Position numbers and translations under genes: made by a program. This document shows positions 1 through 8,506 of a stretch of 64,000 nt of DNA, piece after piece; positions within the stretch are counted from its first letter, which is position 1, and each line of letters opens with the position of its first letter. This DNA comes from a virus: positions 1 through 64,000 of IMG/VR virus record IMGVR_UViG_3300046810_000101, one strand, 5' to 3'. Below the pieces are notes generated by a model. It searched no databases, had not been told where the DNA came from, and saw nothing but the letters and a program-made list of their open reading frames with translations.

Positions 1-618
1 AAGGCTTCTAAAAGCTTTAGAAGTATTGACGTTTGTTGGAGGCGTAATTCTCCTAAACAGGAGAAAAACGTAAAACGAATTTGACTATTCGCCATCGTAC
101 ATAATCATGCCAGATTCCCATTTTTGTGGGCCGGGGTAACGCTATCGGCTCTTATATCTGTTCTCAACGCTACGGAACTGCATCAAATCGGGCATGACCA
201 ATCTTGAGGCAGGGACAGTTGTATCTGTTTCACAGAGCTGTCATCCTAAAGGAGAATGAAATTGTTTAGGCTTCCAGCTAGAGGCTGATGATCACCCAAC
301 TCCAATTTTATCGGAATGACCTTTTACACAGCAGTAGCTTGCATCATCCACACCCAGCGCTTAATAATCGCCTTTTGGATTTGATGCAGGAATTGTCAGC
401 GGTATCACACATCCCGCTGTTGCCGTGTTCTTCTACAGTTTACATTCACTACAGGTCGAAAGTGGATGGACTGCCCATTGAAGGGTAAATTTTAATCGTT
501 TGTGGTCGGTAGTACGTGAACCGGGTTACCGCCCCGGACACGTCCCTCGAAAGGGAATCAATTCATATGGGTCAGTTATACCACACAACTGACCCCATAA
601 TAAACAGAATTGATAAAT
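1..618. other. Stretch without a recognisable gene, with inverted repeats
   Basis: I see no convincing coding region here on either strand. The short open frames at 288-488 and 516-704 (plus) lack a ribosome site and any protein-like composition. Three perfect inverted repeats stand out: 5-23 (8-bp arms CTTCTAAA/TTTAGAAG, 3-base loop), 48-65 (6-bp arms TTCTCC/GGAGAA) and 569-595 (9-bp arms GGGTCAGTT/AACTGACCC). None is followed by a T run. No tRNA cloverleaf could be assembled. It lies downstream of the minus-strand tail unit and could be a transcribed 3' region, a non-coding RNA or a degraded gene. Confidence 0.5.
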
Positions 619-1140
619 TTAGATTGCAGAACCTACAGCGACTTCAAGATCATAGGTATCGTAGGCGAATTCAACCACACACGTCAACGGTGTGGGGTCT
701 GTGACAGTTACATCATATGATGGGCCTTTCAGACGTACTGGGTACAGCCTGTTGAACGTGAACACCTTCCCGGTAGGGCTATGGTTGTTCGTCATGATGT
801 GGATCGCTGCGGTGCTTTCGGCTTGACCGTAGAGGTTCGTGGGCTGATTTTCGTAGGGAGCAACGATTTCTTTGATCCACTCCTTAATCTCAATCCACGC
901 CTCAAGGTCTTCATCCAAAAGGAATTCTACCACGAGTCTATCGTAATTGATAGCAGTACCGGCAATGTTCCATGAACCCACTTTCGGACTCGATGTCGCC
1001 TTGGCTGTACTGATATTTATATCGGGCACATCGAATTTTTGGACCTGCCAGTTAAATATTTTTGTGTTGGCCTTGTGAAGCACAAATTTGTGGTTTGTGC
1101 TTGACATAGTGTTCTGAATCATGCTAGGGCGAGTTGTCAT
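619..1140 (-). CDS. Tail-tube-fold structural protein (gp19-like paralog)
   Basis: This 173-residue protein is probably a virion structural protein of the T4 tail-tube fold, which also includes tube initiators and tail completion proteins. The signature is an acidic-hydrophobic strand and helix, VEFLLDEDLEAWIEI at residues 71-85, followed by a WIKEI helix; this arrangement is typical of gp19-like paralogs in T4-superfamily phages. The start ATG has a GAGG 6 bases upstream. It is the last gene of the minus-strand tail unit, 8 bases after the tape measure gene, which fits a role in tail assembly. Whether it is an extra tube-like ring, a terminator (gp3-like) or a baseplate component cannot be told from sequence alone. 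Confidence 0.6.
   Translation of the reverse strand: MTTRPSMIQNTMSSTNHKFVLHKANTKIFNWQVQKFDVPDINISTAKATSSPKVGSWNIAGTAINYDRLVVEFLLDEDLEAWIEIKEWIKEIVAPYENQPTNLYGQAESTAAIHIMTNNHSPTGKVFTFNRLYPVRLKGPSYDVTVTDPTPLTCVVEFAYDTYDLEVAVGSAI
1013..1020 (-). promoter_or_regulatory. Possible late promoter inside a tail gene
   Basis: On the minus strand this reads TATAAATA, preceded by GA, as in the strong late promoters elsewhere in the window. It lies inside the tail-tube-fold gene and would direct transcription across the gene's 3' half and into the non-coding stretch at 1-618. It may be chance. Confidence 0.3.
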
Positions 1141-1148
1141 TATTTACC

Positions 1149-2897
1149 TCAAGCGATTTCCCGTTGACGTTGCTGCGTTTCGTAAGGAGACGCCGACATA
1201 ACACCGGGTTGAACCGTAGTTTGATTTTGAATGCTAGTTGTAGGAGCATTGATGTTTGGACCACCACTACCACTACCACCCGATCCAGATTTGGCAGCTT
1301 CAACCTCTGCGGACTTCTGAGTTAGTTGCTGCTCTGCTTCATTTTCCGGGCTTGGTGCAAGTACGGGTGAACGGATTAGTGGTTGATATTGCCCATTAAT
1401 CTGTGGTGCCCCTGTTGGTGGACTAAGCAACTGTGTATTTTGCGTGGCATACCGCCCATACTTCTTCGCGTAGGCTTGTTGTTCCGGGGTTTGATGATCT
1501 GGGTCATTGGCATTTCCCTCTTGCTCTGCAATTTTATTTGCACTTTCAAGATTTTGTGCTTCAACCGGATCTGCACCACTAAACCAGCTACTTGGAATTG
1601 CCTTGTATACGGCATATGCCACACCACCAATCGCGGCAACGACGGCACCGGCTGCAAGGATTTCAGGTAGAGCTGCAATTACTGCACCACCTAACGCTGT
1701 AGCCCCGCCTGCAAGAACTGCACCACCCGCCATAGCCATTGTACCTAAACCACCAATTGCAGATGTTGCAGCCCCGGCGATAGTACCAACAGCACTAACA
1801 GCGGCGAACCCTGCGGATTCTTCTGCGGCATCCAATTGTTTCTTCTGCATCTTGATTTGGGTTTCTTGGTTTTTCAATTCCTTGATACGATCATTGGCCG
1901 CTTCAACAAGTAACTTCTCAGTTCTAGATGAACTTCCGCTCAATCGAGCAACATGCCATTTGATTGTCCCTACATCTTTCTGCATCAGTTCGAGAACTTT
2001 GTTATCACCACCCTTGTTACGATCCTGCATCAACTTTTCAATACGGTTAACCGTATTACTCTGTCTTGCAGTATGCCACTTGATGTTTGAAATATTCTTT
2101 CCAATAGCTTTGGTTTCACCCAATGCATGTTCGGCAATTGCCGCATTCTCTTGGGTTAGATAATCAATGCCGTGAAGGTATTCAAGTAGTTTCGCGTCAT
2201 GAACTTTGCTCGCATCATTGGCTTTATTGTCGTGCATCGCTTCAACAACTTCCGACATCTTTTCGACAGTCTCATGGAAAGTCTGAATAGCCGGTGTCAT
2301 TGATATGACGGTTGCCTGCATATGCATTGCTGCATCGGCCATTTTTTCAACCGCCGCCGACATCCCACCTTTACCACCAGATTTCGGCTCTGGAGCGTCC
2401 CCAGCGTCTCTCTGGGCGTCTTCCAGCTTACGGGCTGATGCTGCCTTGGCTTCGGCTTCTTCGCGTCGTGCGTCGAGCTTGGCTTTGATCTTTTCCATCC
2501 TAGCCATTTCCTTGATTTCGAGTTTTCTTCGAATGATCAAGGTCTTTTTGTATTGCTTGCGTTCGAGACTTGCGTTAGCAAATTTCTTCCCGAGGATTCT
2601 AAAGATCGCACCGGCAATAGGAATACCGCCGATTTCTCGACCGATAAATCCACCCGCTGCTTTGCCAACTGCACCAACGCCAGCCTTTGCGCCTCTACCT
2701 AATGCACCAACACCGCGTTTTGCAACATGAACAGCTCTGTTTGAACCAGCCGCCCGAGCATGACGGTTTTGTTTCCTTAGTTCTGCCAGAAGGGCTTTAT
2801 CAGCCCTTTTAGCTTGATGACTATCTAGTCGTTGATTGTCTAGGGCAGTTCGTAAACTGCTCAGGACATCAACTAGGTCTTCGTTATTGTCGGCCAT
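1149..2897 (-). CDS. Tail tape measure protein (gp29-like)
   Basis: This 582-residue protein is the likely tape measure, which sets tail length and sits inside the tube. T4 gp29 has 590 residues, so tail length should be similar. The N-terminal two thirds is rich in charged helix and coiled coil, with Ala/Glu/Lys runs at about 100-180. A long hydrophobic Gly/Ala stretch follows at about 360-435, then a Gly/Ser/Pro-rich tail; this helix plus membrane-segment layout is common in tape measures. It comes directly after the gp26 chaperone and its -1 frame extension (whose stop overlaps this start), the classical chaperone then tape measure order of long-tailed phages. The start ATG lacks a strong ribosome site and may depend on translation of the frameshift frame. 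Assignment rests on size, composition and position. Confidence 0.7.
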   Translation of the reverse strand: MADNNEDLVDVLSSLRTALDNQRLDSHQAKRADKALLAELRKQNRHARAAGSNRAVHVAKRGVGALGRGAKAGVGAVGKAAGGFIGREIGGIPIAGAIFRILGKKFANASLERKQYKKTLIIRRKLEIKEMARMEKIKAKLDARREEAEAKAASARKLEDAQRDAGDAPEPKSGGKGGMSAAVEKMADAAMHMQATVISMTPAIQTFHETVEKMSEVVEAMHDNKANDASKVHDAKLLEYLHGIDYLTQENAAIAEHALGETKAIGKNISNIKWHTARQSNTVNRIEKLMQDRNKGGDNKVLELMQKDVGTIKWHVARLSGSSSRTEKLLVEAANDRIKELKNQETQIKMQKKQLDAAEESAGFAAVSAVGTIAGAATSAIGGLGTMAMAGGAVLAGGATALGGAVIAALPEILAAGAVVAAIGGVAYAVYKAIPSSWFSGADPVEAQNLESANKIAEQEGNANDPDHQTPEQQAYAKKYGRYATQNTQLLSPPTGAPQINGQYQPLIRSPVLAPSPENEAEQQLTQKSAEVEAAKSGSGGSGSGGPNINAPTTSIQNQTTVQPGVMSASPYETQQRQREIA

Positions 2898-3878
2898 TTT
2901 TCTTTCTATCCATTTTTCTCTTTTCTTCGTCCAGCCACATCATAACTTGGGTAATCAAAGTTTTTCTTTCCCAAGGCATCATGGCCTCTAATTCAGACAG
3001 AGTATAATTGTGGTATTTTTGCAGACCGAAGTTGGTTTTCATGTAACTACCAAGGCTGTCTTCGGCCTGAGTTATCAGAAAAAATCTTGTAGGCCACGCA
3101 ACTCAATTTTTGCATGATGTCCGCATTTACGGCACGTAAAATCTGCATGTCCAGACACTGATGGGATATTGGTAAAGAACGCAATAACTTCATCAAACAC
3201 GGTCTGAGGCATCAGTTCGAGGAATTCAAGTGCATCATCGGCTTCGTAGTCTTCACCATATTTCAGAACAGAACCATCCGCTTTATACAGATAGGTCATG
3301 CACTCGGCGTAGACTGCCATAGTTGCATCAATGTCGTCTTCCGCGATACCGACATCATGGCGTGTAATCTGTTCGAAGTTAGGGTACTTCAAAATCAACT
3401 TTTCGATGGTTGCGGATTTAACTTCGATGATGCCTTTACTGATTTCGCTGGTAGCAACTTTGGCTTCTTTCAAACTAACAACCACACCATTTGCTTGATC
3501 GCAAGTGATTGGTTCTTGGTTTTCATTCAGTGTTTGGTTGCCTTCGTCGTCAAGTACCGGTGCTTTGCATAGGTAGAATGACTTGGATTGGGTTGTACCG
3601 GTTGAATGCATATGCAATTGGATGTAAATGTATTCAAGGTCGAAACTTGGTAGTTCGCCAATGTTGATATCACCGGACGTGACACAGTTTTGAATCAATT
3701 GAGTAACCGCGTTCACAATGTTGTCGAGTTGGTCATCACCCTCGGACTGTTTCGCGATCATCAATAGTTTTTGTTCTTTGGTCACGAAAGAACGTAGCGT
3801 AATCATCTTTCCGAGACTAGGAACTAGACATTTGAAAGTTGGTAGCGAATCTAATGCTAGGTTGGCAAGTTTGCCCAT
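2884..3878 (-). CDS. Frameshifted tail assembly chaperone (gp26 plus -1 extension)
   Basis: This is the predicted product if ribosomes slip -1 at 3084-3078. The 267-residue gp26 frame would then continue for 64 more residues to a stop at 2886-2884, giving about 331 residues. The extension is open from the slip point and protein-like: it holds the segment LSELEAMMPWERKTLI followed by a Glu/Lys-rich helix, similar in character to short proteins between chaperone and tape measure genes in other myoviruses. Its stop overlaps the tape measure start. This is the same logic as lambda G/GT. The alternative is independent translation of the last 52 residues from an internal ATG, but that ATG has only a poor ribosome site. 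Confidence 0.6.
3045..3084 (-). promoter_or_regulatory. Candidate -1 ribosomal frameshift site with stem-loop
   Basis: The coding strand holds the heptamer T TTT TTC (3084-3078) in the correct zero-frame phase, X XXY YYZ, immediately before the TGA stop of gp26. Four bases downstream an imperfect stem can form: AACT (3073-3070) with AGTT (3048-3045), and AGGC (3068-3065) with GCCT (3056-3053). The -1 frame is open to 2884. The heptamer, stop and open overlap are seen; slippage is inferred. Confidence 0.6.
3075..3878 (-). CDS. 26: Baseplate hub assembly / tail chaperone gp26
   Basis: This 267-residue protein belongs to the T4 gp26 baseplate-assembly family (T4 gp26 is 208 residues). It acts in assembly of the baseplate hub or tail rather than catalysis. 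A central beta-rich section (about 80-135) recognises tail proteins in related chaperones. The C-terminus carries a CRKCGHHAKIEL segment (residues 249-260), a half zinc knuckle seen in this family, and ends LQDFF. The last two codons, TTT TTC, form part of a slippery heptamer just before the stop. It lies 12 bases downstream of gp54 and directly upstream of the tape measure gene. Confidence 0.8.
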   Translation of the reverse strand: MGKLANLALDSLPTFKCLVPSLGKMITLRSFVTKEQKLLMIAKQSEGDDQLDNIVNAVTQLIQNCVTSGDINIGELPSFDLEYIYIQLHMHSTGTTQSKSFYLCKAPVLDDEGNQTLNENQEPITCDQANGVVVSLKEAKVATSEISKGIIEVKSATIEKLILKYPNFEQITRHDVGIAEDDIDATMAVYAECMTYLYKADGSVLKYGEDYEADDALEFLELMPQTVFDEVIAFFTNIPSVSGHADFTCRKCGHHAKIELRGLQDFF

Positions 3879-3890
3879 AATAAAATACTC

Positions 3891-4661
3891 TTATAAAATC
3901 TTGGTGATACGTTTGATGGAATCGTACCAATGTTTGGCTTCTGTAAAGATGTTGCCATCGCCTTCATCTTTGGCTTCTTTGGTTACAACGTTCTTGAATT
4001 TGAATTGAACATCAAATGTTGCAAGTTGGTTGTTGCTGTCATACGACATTTGCATATCGGAGACGTGAACCGGGTAAGCTTCCGCAATTTCCGTCTTCGA
4101 GGACATGTTGCCCTGTCTATCACAGAATTTGATGTTAATGTTGGCAACGTAGTCTTCATAGAATCCGAATTTGAAGTTATCCATGTTACACGCCCGGTTC
4201 ATCCAGTCTAAGAAGAACTGACGTTCTTTCTGCGACGGGGTTACAAGGAATGTCATGTTCAATAGATCAAATTCAGATCCGGTGACCATGCTATACGGCA
4301 CTTGGTTGGAATTGACTTCCGTGGTATTCAAGGTTCGCCCCGGAATACCCACATCCTTTACATACATTCCCAAGTCGTATGGATATTGCAAGTATTTATC
4401 AAGCATATCCCCAAGCCCTACCGCCCTGATAATCTCAGGGCTAAAGAATCCGGTCAGGTGTCGAAGGGGTTCAACCCGCGATAACACTTCCTTGGTCACG
4501 CTATCGGTGATGGATCTAAACAGGCTTCCGCCGTTATCTCCATCGATAGACTTGATCTTAATACCAATCTTGCTTGGGAATTCGACCTTGAACAAGTTTG
4601 CTCGTCCAAGGTCGTCTTTCAGTAATGCAGCCCTGAATTTGTCGATATCGATTGTTGCCAT
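3891..4661 (-). CDS. 54: Baseplate tail-tube initiator gp54
   Basis: This 256-residue protein matches T4 gp54 (320 residues), which caps the baseplate hub and starts tube polymerisation. The N-terminus, DIDKFRAALLKDDLGRANLF, resembles the gp54 start. The C-terminal half keeps family features: a polar FFLDWMNRACN helix, an INIKFCDRQG strand, and an EAYPVHVSDMQMSYDSNNQ segment leading into the final tube-fold strands. I chose the ATG at 4661 because it overlaps the upstream stop as TAATG; a longer in-frame extension would run deep into the neighbouring gene. It is shorter than T4 gp54, mainly in the N-terminal half. Confidence 0.8.
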   Translation of the reverse strand: MATIDIDKFRAALLKDDLGRANLFKVEFPSKIGIKIKSIDGDNGGSLFRSITDSVTKEVLSRVEPLRHLTGFFSPEIIRAVGLGDMLDKYLQYPYDLGMYVKDVGIPGRTLNTTEVNSNQVPYSMVTGSEFDLLNMTFLVTPSQKERQFFLDWMNRACNMDNFKFGFYEDYVANINIKFCDRQGNMSSKTEIAEAYPVHVSDMQMSYDSNNQLATFDVQFKFKNVVTKEAKDEGDGNIFTEAKHWYDSIKRITKIL

Positions 4662-5254
4662 TAGTGTGTCTTCCCATCCGCCCAAACTTTTCGTGCAGAG
4701 AAACGTTTGCCGTCTTTGTCCAAGAATTGTTGTGTCGGTAGATAAATTGCGTTGGCCCAATACATCGGATTGATTTCAACCATATGACCCTTGATCCGAG
4801 AACGGATATAGCACTTGATCATTTTCTCAGCACCCGGATAACGTTTAACCGCATCCCAGTTGATTTTGAAATATGCTCTAGGCCCAAGGTTCTTTTGGCT
4901 TAACATCTTTAGAATTTTCTCCATGAAAACCTGTCTGGCCTTCGGCGGGAGATAGTGTAGGTTCAACCCCAATTGGTGGGTTGGTGTTACATCCAACATG
5001 ATGATAAGCGGGAATCGATCCCAGTACGGGAGTGTCTTTTTGTACTTTGCATCATACACATAGGTGTACATCTTCCCAGCCTGTAGCTTAGGGGCGATCT
5101 TGGACTTGGGGATACCTTCTACAGTGTCCTTGAACCATTTGATGCTTTTGTTGTTCTTCTTAGCGTTGGGTAGGGCATCCATTGCAGCCAATGAGGCTCT
5201 AAACTGGGCTACCCTATCCGGTTCTTTACGAACCCGTGTTCTTGTCTCTGCCAT
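4661..5254 (-). CDS. Conserved T4-superfamily structural/assembly protein, unknown role
   Basis: This 197-residue basic protein has a central segment LPYWDRFPLIIMLDVTP followed by LGLNLHYLPPKAR. I recognise it as typical of a conserved virion-region protein found near baseplate or head completion genes in many T4-like phages. It could be a hub protein (gp28-like) or a DNA-end/neck factor; the sequence gives no catalytic motif. Its start (ATG at 5254) overlaps the gp4 stop as TAATG, and its own stop overlaps the gp54 start the same way, so all three are translationally coupled. Confidence 0.6.
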   Translation of the reverse strand: MAETRTRVRKEPDRVAQFRASLAAMDALPNAKKNNKSIKWFKDTVEGIPKSKIAPKLQAGKMYTYVYDAKYKKTLPYWDRFPLIIMLDVTPTHQLGLNLHYLPPKARQVFMEKILKMLSQKNLGPRAYFKINWDAVKRYPGAEKMIKCYIRSRIKGHMVEINPMYWANAIYLPTQQFLDKDGKRFSARKVWADGKTH

Positions 5255-5724
5255 TATGTTGTCAGAATCCCATATTTGCGGAGTGCTTTTTCGGTCAGCA
5301 CTTTGAATATCCAACTGCGTTCATCTGCGAACTTTTTCGCTGCGATCCACTTAGCCTTGTTTTTCTGGTAAGTGAATACCTCTTCTAGATGTCGCGCCTT
5401 GGAGGCTGGGGTAACTCGTTTTGGGGGGATCGGAATTTGTGTTTGTGCATAAGGTTTAACCTCCCACAAATATACAATTCCATTTTCAAATTCAACCCAG
5501 AAGTCGATGAAGTATCTGTGATTTTTCTGATCAAATGTATCTTTATATTGGATTACAACATCCTCAGAATTCCAACGTTTGACCAATGGCGAGAAGTCCA
5601 GCCACTTCATTACGGCAAGTTCCCATGAACTGCGGTAGTGAACTTTCTCTATGTTGCCCTTGTATTTGTTTCTATTAGTCGGTGCATATCTCCCCCGATA
5701 AGTACCGGATTGCGAACCCGCCAT
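5254..5724 (-). CDS. 4: Head completion protein gp4 (nuclease fold)
   Basis: This 156-residue protein matches T4 gp4 (gp50/65), a head completion protein needed after packaging, related in fold to TnsA-type endonucleases. The typical order is visible: an N-terminal GRYAPTNRNKYKG, the YRSSWELAVMKWLD helix, then HRYFIDFWVEFENG and YLWEVKPYAQ. The D of FIDF, the E of WEVK and the K beside it match the usual (D/E)xK nuclease core. I chose the ATG at 5724 because GAGG precedes it; an in-frame ATG 12 bases upstream is possible. It is the first gene of the minus-strand tail unit, divergent from gp48. Confidence 0.88.
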   Translation of the reverse strand: MAGSQSGTYRGRYAPTNRNKYKGNIEKVHYRSSWELAVMKWLDFSPLVKRWNSEDVVIQYKDTFDQKNHRYFIDFWVEFENGIVYLWEVKPYAQTQIPIPPKRVTPASKARHLEEVFTYQKNKAKWIAAKKFADERSWIFKVLTEKALRKYGILTT

Positions 5725-5733
5725 ATACAACCT

Positions 5734-5741
5734 CATAAATA
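5734..5741 (+). promoter_or_regulatory. Late promoter for gp48 operon (CATAAATA)
   Basis: CATAAATA followed by CT lies 33 bases before the gp48 start, in the gap between divergent units. It differs at one base from the T4 late -10 TATAAATA found upstream of other structural genes here. Confidence 0.6.
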
Positions 5742-5773
5742 CTATATTATTACTTATTTACTATGGTGAATTT

Positions 5774-6667
5774 ATGGCTACAATTTTACCAACCCCAAAT
5801 CAGGCTGCGGGCTGGGCAGCGGGGAAAGTCCAATCCGGTTGGGATTCGATTACAGGTATGCTTGGTGGTTCGGGAAACGGCACCAGCAAAACTAAAGGTA
5901 TTTGGAAATTTCCAAATACCTTACAAGGAACCCACCACACTTCCCGCCTAGTCTTTAATGCAACAGATGCTATTCAGGGTAACGAAGAAGGTTCCCGTCG
6001 ATCTGAAATTTTCGGTGGCCTAACAAGATTAAGAGAAAAGAATATCGGCGCTGTGTTCCTGTATATGCCGGAACTAGAAACGTCCTATACCCAGAATTAC
6101 AACGAGGACGGTCGGGGGTTACTATGGGTACTGAATAACGCCATTCAAAACGGTGGTGGATACGACAACCTGTTCGGTCAAGCCGGTGTTGAAGGTGCCA
6201 AAGCTGTACTTGGGTACGAATTAGATAAACATGCTCCAAGTTTGATGAAAGACTTCGGCAGATCGGTTCGGAACAAACACAACTCTGCGAACTTCACCGG
6301 TACAGCACTGCGTAAACAGGCATTCACCTTTGATTTACGCCCGCGTAACAAGGAAGAATTGATCCAAATTGCTGGTATCATCAAATTCTTCAAGTCGAAT
6401 TCCGCGACCAGTTTGGTGTCAAACGATTATATTCGTGTACCAAGTCGTTGGTATATCGAGGAAGTACAGGCGTCAGGTATTTCAAACCGTATTATTCCAC
6501 CATTCAAGTTTGGCCCTTGCTTCCTGACTAACATTGAAATCGACTATACCCCAGATGGTATGTGGAAAAGTTTTGAAAATGGTGACCCAATCGCATTGAA
6601 ACTGAAATTGGAATTCATGGAAAACACCATTGTAACCCGCGAAGACATTCAGGATTTCAATCTATGA
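5774..6667 (+). CDS. 48: Baseplate tail tube cap gp48
   Basis: This 297-residue protein occupies the gp48 role, the ring between baseplate hub and tail tube (T4 gp48 is 364 residues). The N-terminal half contains Gly-rich linkers, then a segment with IGAVFLYMPELETSYTQNYN typical of tube-cap proteins. The C-terminal half has tube-fold strands: FTFDLRPRNKEELIQIAGII at about 188-207 and later YIRVPSRWYIEEV. It opens the plus-strand late region and overlaps gp53 by four bases (ATGA). The gp48 versus gp54 choice depends on the better gp54 match on the minus strand. Confidence 0.75.
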   Translation: MATILPTPNQAAGWAAGKVQSGWDSITGMLGGSGNGTSKTKGIWKFPNTLQGTHHTSRLVFNATDAIQGNEEGSRRSEIFGGLTRLREKNIGAVFLYMPELETSYTQNYNEDGRGLLWVLNNAIQNGGGYDNLFGQAGVEGAKAVLGYELDKHAPSLMKDFGRSVRNKHNSANFTGTALRKQAFTFDLRPRNKEELIQIAGIIKFFKSNSATSLVSNDYIRVPSRWYIEEVQASGISNRIIPPFKFGPCFLTNIEIDYTPDGMWKSFENGDPIALKLKLEFMENTIVTREDIQDFNL

Positions 6668-7287
6668 TTTTAAATAAATTCGGGACCGCGCAATACGGTG
6701 ACTATCTACTTCCAAATCTATTCGTGGATTTGGGATTGACCTATAGTCAGATTAAACACATGTTTGTTCATCGTCAGTACACGATCACCGGTGCCCCTCG
6801 CCCAGAACAGCTCGCACACCGCCTGTACGGGGATTCAAATCTGGAATGGGTTCTGCTACTGGTTAATGGGATCATCGATCCTTGGCATGGCTGGATTCGT
6901 CAGGACGATACTGTTCGGGCATACGCGGAAAAGAAATACAAAGATTTCGGCGGTGCCGATGGTGTTCATCATCATCTTGACCCGAAAACTGGTGATAAGT
7001 ATTTCAATGTGATTCCAGAAACGGGTGTCACTTTCTATTATGATGGTTCCGAAACATATGATGGTAGAATCAGAAACAATAGTGTTGACCCAGCCAACAT
7101 CAAGTGGTTCAACAAATACGATACCGCTTTGGAACACATCCAGTTTATCGGAGATTTGATCCCGATAACTAACGTTGAACATGAAATTGATAAGAATGAA
7201 GCACTGCGAAAAATTCTTATTATCCGACCGGAGGATGTCCGGGTGTTTGTTGACGCATTTGTGAGTAAGCAGAATGGGCGTACCTAA
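6664..7287 (+). CDS. 53: Baseplate wedge protein gp53
   Basis: This 207-residue protein (T4 gp53 is 196) joins neighbouring baseplate wedges around the hub; the family carries a LysM-like segment. The N-terminus has the usual pattern: an aromatic start, YTITGAPRPEQLAHRLYGD and LEWVLLLVNGIIDPWHGW, that is, a 'Ygd..leWvlll.N.i.DPw' core at residues 38-75. It overlaps gp48 by ATGA and gp27 by 14 bases, consistent with co-translation of a hub/wedge module. Confidence 0.9.
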   Translation: MILNKFGTAQYGDYLLPNLFVDLGLTYSQIKHMFVHRQYTITGAPRPEQLAHRLYGDSNLEWVLLLVNGIIDPWHGWIRQDDTVRAYAEKKYKDFGGADGVHHHLDPKTGDKYFNVIPETGVTFYYDGSETYDGRIRNNSVDPANIKWFNKYDTALEHIQFIGDLIPITNVEHEIDKNEALRKILIIRPEDVRVFVDAFVSKQNGRT

Positions 7288-8506
7288 TGGTTTAAACCAA
7301 CCACAAAATTCCCACATCATCAAATACATCAATCTGATTAACTTTCAAGATAGCAAGTATGACATTTCAAGAGTCATGCAAAAGCTAACAATCTTTGAAA
7401 ACATGGTAGGGAAACAACCCTACCAACATGGAACGATTTCAGTAATTGATGATAACGGGTTGCATATCAACTTACCGATTGTGGGTCAGGAATGGTTGGA
7501 AGTATCATTTCAGACCCGCGTAGATGGTGGTGCGGTTGGTGAAGCGGAATATGTGAAGCGTTATAAGATCACTCAAATCTATAACCTACAGAAACAAAAA
7601 GACAACAACAACCAAGCATTGGTTATGGATTTTGTATCGGAAGGCTTCTGGAAATCTGAATCGAATCTATTTTCCAAGTCTTATAAACAAGCTGTTACCT
7701 CCGATATCGTTACCGATATCATGGAAAACGGACTTGGGTTGAAAGTCGAAGTCGAACCTACGCTGTATCCGCGTGATTGGATCATTCCAAACACAACTGG
7801 AATTGATTTTATCTACCGTCTCACAAACGAATCGACTAGCAAAGACAATCTGTCAAGCGACTATAGGTTGTTTGAGAACATTTCCGGTTGGCACTTCAAA
7901 TCCATGTACACATTGGGTAAAGCTGAATTCAAGAAGCGATTGAACGCCAACATCGACAACATTTCTCAATTTGATCGAATGAAGGCCGATGCAGTTTCGA
8001 AAGACGTACACTTTGATCTGCATGACCGGATCGAAGGTGGATATCAGATCACGATTGACGAAATTGATACAATTGAGAAGCGGGCTGTAAATTCTCAGAT
8101 TGGGTATGATGATTATGTCACTGCATTCCCAACCATGAACCCGGAAAAGATTTACGTTGGTAAGGTTGCCCCTGAGTATCCAAAAGATATGCACTACCGA
8201 GTGCTACCGGGCAATTCTGTATATGATTCAAACCGCGACTCTCAGGTTAACCAGAGATTGAAGCGGATTATGAGTAGATCACTGTTGAATTCCACGGAAA
8301 TGACTCTAAAGATTCCGGGAAACATTGATTTGCAACTTGGTGATACTGTTTATTTCGATTTCAAATATGAAGACATGATTGATCACACTAGTTCGGGTAA
8401 GTATCTGCTTTGTCAAATTAAGCATGAGATTACCATGAAAGATTATCACATGATCGTAAATATTCGAAAAGAATCGAATATCAAAGGTGATAAAATTGAA
8501 GAGTAA
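7274..8506 (+). CDS. 27: Baseplate hub protein gp27
   Basis: This 410-residue protein (T4 gp27 is 391) forms the trimeric hub ring to which the gp5 spike binds. Family features include an N-terminal beta-barrel segment and central strands around a Trp/Tyr-rich region. A C-terminal barrel follows, with the typical GNIDLQLGDTVYFDF segment and GKYLLCQIKHEI near residues 350-385, the usual end of hub tube-like domains. It overlaps gp53 and the gp5 start. Confidence 0.88.
   Translation: MGVPNGLNQPQNSHIIKYINLINFQDSKYDISRVMQKLTIFENMVGKQPYQHGTISVIDDNGLHINLPIVGQEWLEVSFQTRVDGGAVGEAEYVKRYKITQIYNLQKQKDNNNQALVMDFVSEGFWKSESNLFSKSYKQAVTSDIVTDIMENGLGLKVEVEPTLYPRDWIIPNTTGIDFIYRLTNESTSKDNLSSDYRLFENISGWHFKSMYTLGKAEFKKRLNANIDNISQFDRMKADAVSKDVHFDLHDRIEGGYQITIDEIDTIEKRAVNSQIGYDDYVTAFPTMNPEKIYVGKVAPEYPKDMHYRVLPGNSVYDSNRDSQVNQRLKRIMSRSLLNSTEMTLKIPGNIDLQLGDTVYFDFKYEDMIDHTSSGKYLLCQIKHEITMKDYHMIVNIRKESNIKGDKIEE

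Noticed and set aside
480-560. Possible tRNA
   Set aside because: Short stems are present but no acceptor stem or standard T-arm could be assembled.
288-704. Two plus-strand open frames (66 and 62 residues)
   Set aside because: No ribosome site, no protein-like composition, and the second overlaps the tail-tube-fold gene.
4395-4402. GATAAATA on the minus strand as late promoter
   Set aside because: Inside gp54, one base off, with no downstream gene start nearby.
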